From: Plastoroseomonas arctica
Lineage (GTDB): Bacteria; Pseudomonadota; Alphaproteobacteria; Acetobacterales; Acetobacteraceae
Assembly (NCBI RefSeq): GCF_018128965.1
Contig: NZ_JAAEDH010000009.1
Coordinates: 98,178 to 162,177, forward strand
Direction of reading: 5' to 3'
DNA: 64,000 nucleotides
Shown here: positions 63,145 to 64,000 of the stretch, piece by piece
How positions within the stretch are numbered: the stretch's first letter is position 1
How the letters are laid out: the number at the start of each line of letters is the position of its first letter
The notes under the pieces: generated by a model
Database searches by the model: none
What the model was told of the DNA's origin: nothing
The model's input: only the letters and a program-made list of their open reading frames with translations
Translations under genes and position numbers: made by a program

Positions 63145-64000
63145 CTATTTTTTCGAAGCCTGCTCATAGGCCCGGGCAAATTCCTTGCCGAAGGCGCTGT
63201 CGAAATCATCGTCGAACTGGTCGCTGACCTGCTGGTGAAGCTTCTTGTACGCCTCCCAGTATTTTTTCTCGCGACTGGCAAAGAGGCCGCTGCTGGTGGC
63301 GTCCGCCCCCTCCACCACGGCCGGTGCGAGCTTCTCGAGCAGGGCGCGCGCCGCCGCCTGGGTCGCCGCGAGCGTGGCCACCTGGTGCGCGGTGAGATCG
63401 GCGACCGTCTCGGCCAGGGCGGCGACGCTTTTCTGCGGGCCGAGCTGGATCATCCCCGCGATCGCCTGCTCGTCGGAGGCGGAGAACTTTACCGGGTTGT
63501 TCGCGCCAGCGCGGAGCATGGTCTGCTCGATGCGGAACTCGCGCTTCACGTCGGCCCGCGCGATCAGCAACGCGCGCATGCCGCCGATCGCCGCGGCGAA
63601 GGCGGCGCCCAGCGATTGCAGCGTCTCCTCGGGGCTGGCGCGCAGGGGCACCGATCCGAGCCCGGCACCGGCGAGGAAGGCAGCCAGGCCCGCGGCCGCG
63701 TCGCCGCCACCATTGGCCGAGGGTACATAGGCAGGAGGCGCCGGCGCGAATGCCGGCGCGGCGGCGGGGGCCGGGGGCGCCGCCACCGGCACCGAGGCCA
63801 CCACCACCGGAGCCGCCGGCGGCGGGCCGCTATTGGCCACCGGCACATCCTCGCGGAACGGATCCGCGTCGTCGCCGTGGAACTGCGTCATCGGCGGCGG
63901 CACGGCATCGGCGGCGGGCGCAAAGGCGGCGGGCGGGGGCGATGCCGGCGGCGGTGCGAAGGCGGCCGGTGCCGCCGACGCGGGCGCGGACGGATAGGCC
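63145..64000 (-). CDS. T6SS FHA-associated protein TagH, C-terminal part (partial)
   Basis: The reading frame stays open to the window edge, so only the last ~285 residues are seen. A Pro/Ala-rich linker (visible first ~110 residues, ending SANGGGDAAAGLAAFLAGAGL) leads to a helical C-terminal domain (ETLQSLGAAFAAAIGGMRALLIARADVKREFRIEQTML region, NNPVKFSASDEQAI, FDSAFGKEFARAYEQ) typical of the T6SS FHA protein family TagH/ImpI. The FHA domain that reads phosphothreonine should lie beyond base 64000. This protein is the expected target of a PpkA-type kinase and of the PP2C phosphatase. Confidence 0.85.
   Translation of the reverse strand, partial: AYPSAPASAAPAAFAPPPASPPPAAFAPAADAVPPPMTQFHGDDADPFREDVPVANSGPPPAAPVVVASVPVAAPPAPAAAPAFAPAPPAYVPSANGGGDAAAGLAAFLAGAGLGSVPLRASPEETLQSLGAAFAAAIGGMRALLIARADVKREFRIEQTMLRAGANNPVKFSASDEQAIAGMIQLGPQKSVAALAETVADLTAHQVATLAATQAAARALLEKLAPAVVEGADATSSGLFASREKKYWEAYKKLHQQVSDQFDDDFDSAFGKEFARAYEQASKK

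Overview
The window is GC-rich, densely coded bacterial DNA. The gene families (TRAP transporter, RlmN, an IalB-type protein, PaiB-type FMN protein, an imp-type type VI secretion locus with two TssC proteins and ImpE) point to an alphaproteobacterium, and the overall flavour suggests Acetobacteraceae/Rhodospirillales. The species cannot be fixed from sequence reading alone. No rRNA, tRNA, CRISPR array, insertion sequence or phage gene was seen. No gene-free stretch exceeds about 250 bases.

Layout. (1) 1-8800, mostly housekeeping: the N-terminus of a likely class A penicillin-binding protein, a small secreted protein, a minus-strand run (IalB-type protein, rlmN, carboxymuconolactone decarboxylase family, family III CoA-transferase, PaiB-type protein), then plus-strand genes for a methyltransferase, ThiS, ThiG and a YbaL/Kef-type antiporter. 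(2) 8800-13400: a 76-base inverted repeat, a complete TRAP transporter (dctP, dctQ, dctM) and a cytochrome P450. (3) 13490-39515: a surface-protein island. A periplasmic OmpA-type protein is followed by a two-partner secretion pair (TpsB pore and a 5360-residue TpsA exoprotein), a TPR-CHAT protease-like lipoprotein whose start overlaps the TpsA stop, and a transmembrane Ser/Thr kinase with a long coiled coil and a DUF4384-like C-terminus. Facing these is a minus-strand pair: a second OmpA-type protein and a membrane-anchored protein with an HEIGH zinc-protease-like motif. (4) 39620-64000: a type VI secretion system (T6SS). One operon carries tssA, then tssB-tssC-tssC2-impE-tssE-tssF-tssG and a methyltransferase. 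A divergent segment carries clpV and two different hcp genes. A further minus-strand operon carries tagH (cut by the window edge), tssK, tssL, tssM, tagF and a PP2C phosphatase.

How the parts may work together. The T6SS genes encode the sheath (TssB/C), baseplate (TssE/F/G/K, TssA), membrane complex (TssL/M), recycling ATPase (ClpV), tube (two Hcp) and a post-translational switch (PP2C, TagF, FHA protein). VgrG, PAAR, TssJ and a conventional neighbouring PpkA kinase are not in the window. The kinase at 35.2-37.7 kb is a candidate partner for the phosphatase/FHA proteins, but it sits with the surface island. The most unusual content is that island: giant exoprotein, dedicated pore, caspase-like lipoprotein, kinase, two OmpA proteins sharing a GSTRGIRVP motif, and an HExxH protein. 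It could be one surface sensing/processing system, an inference from gene order and motifs.
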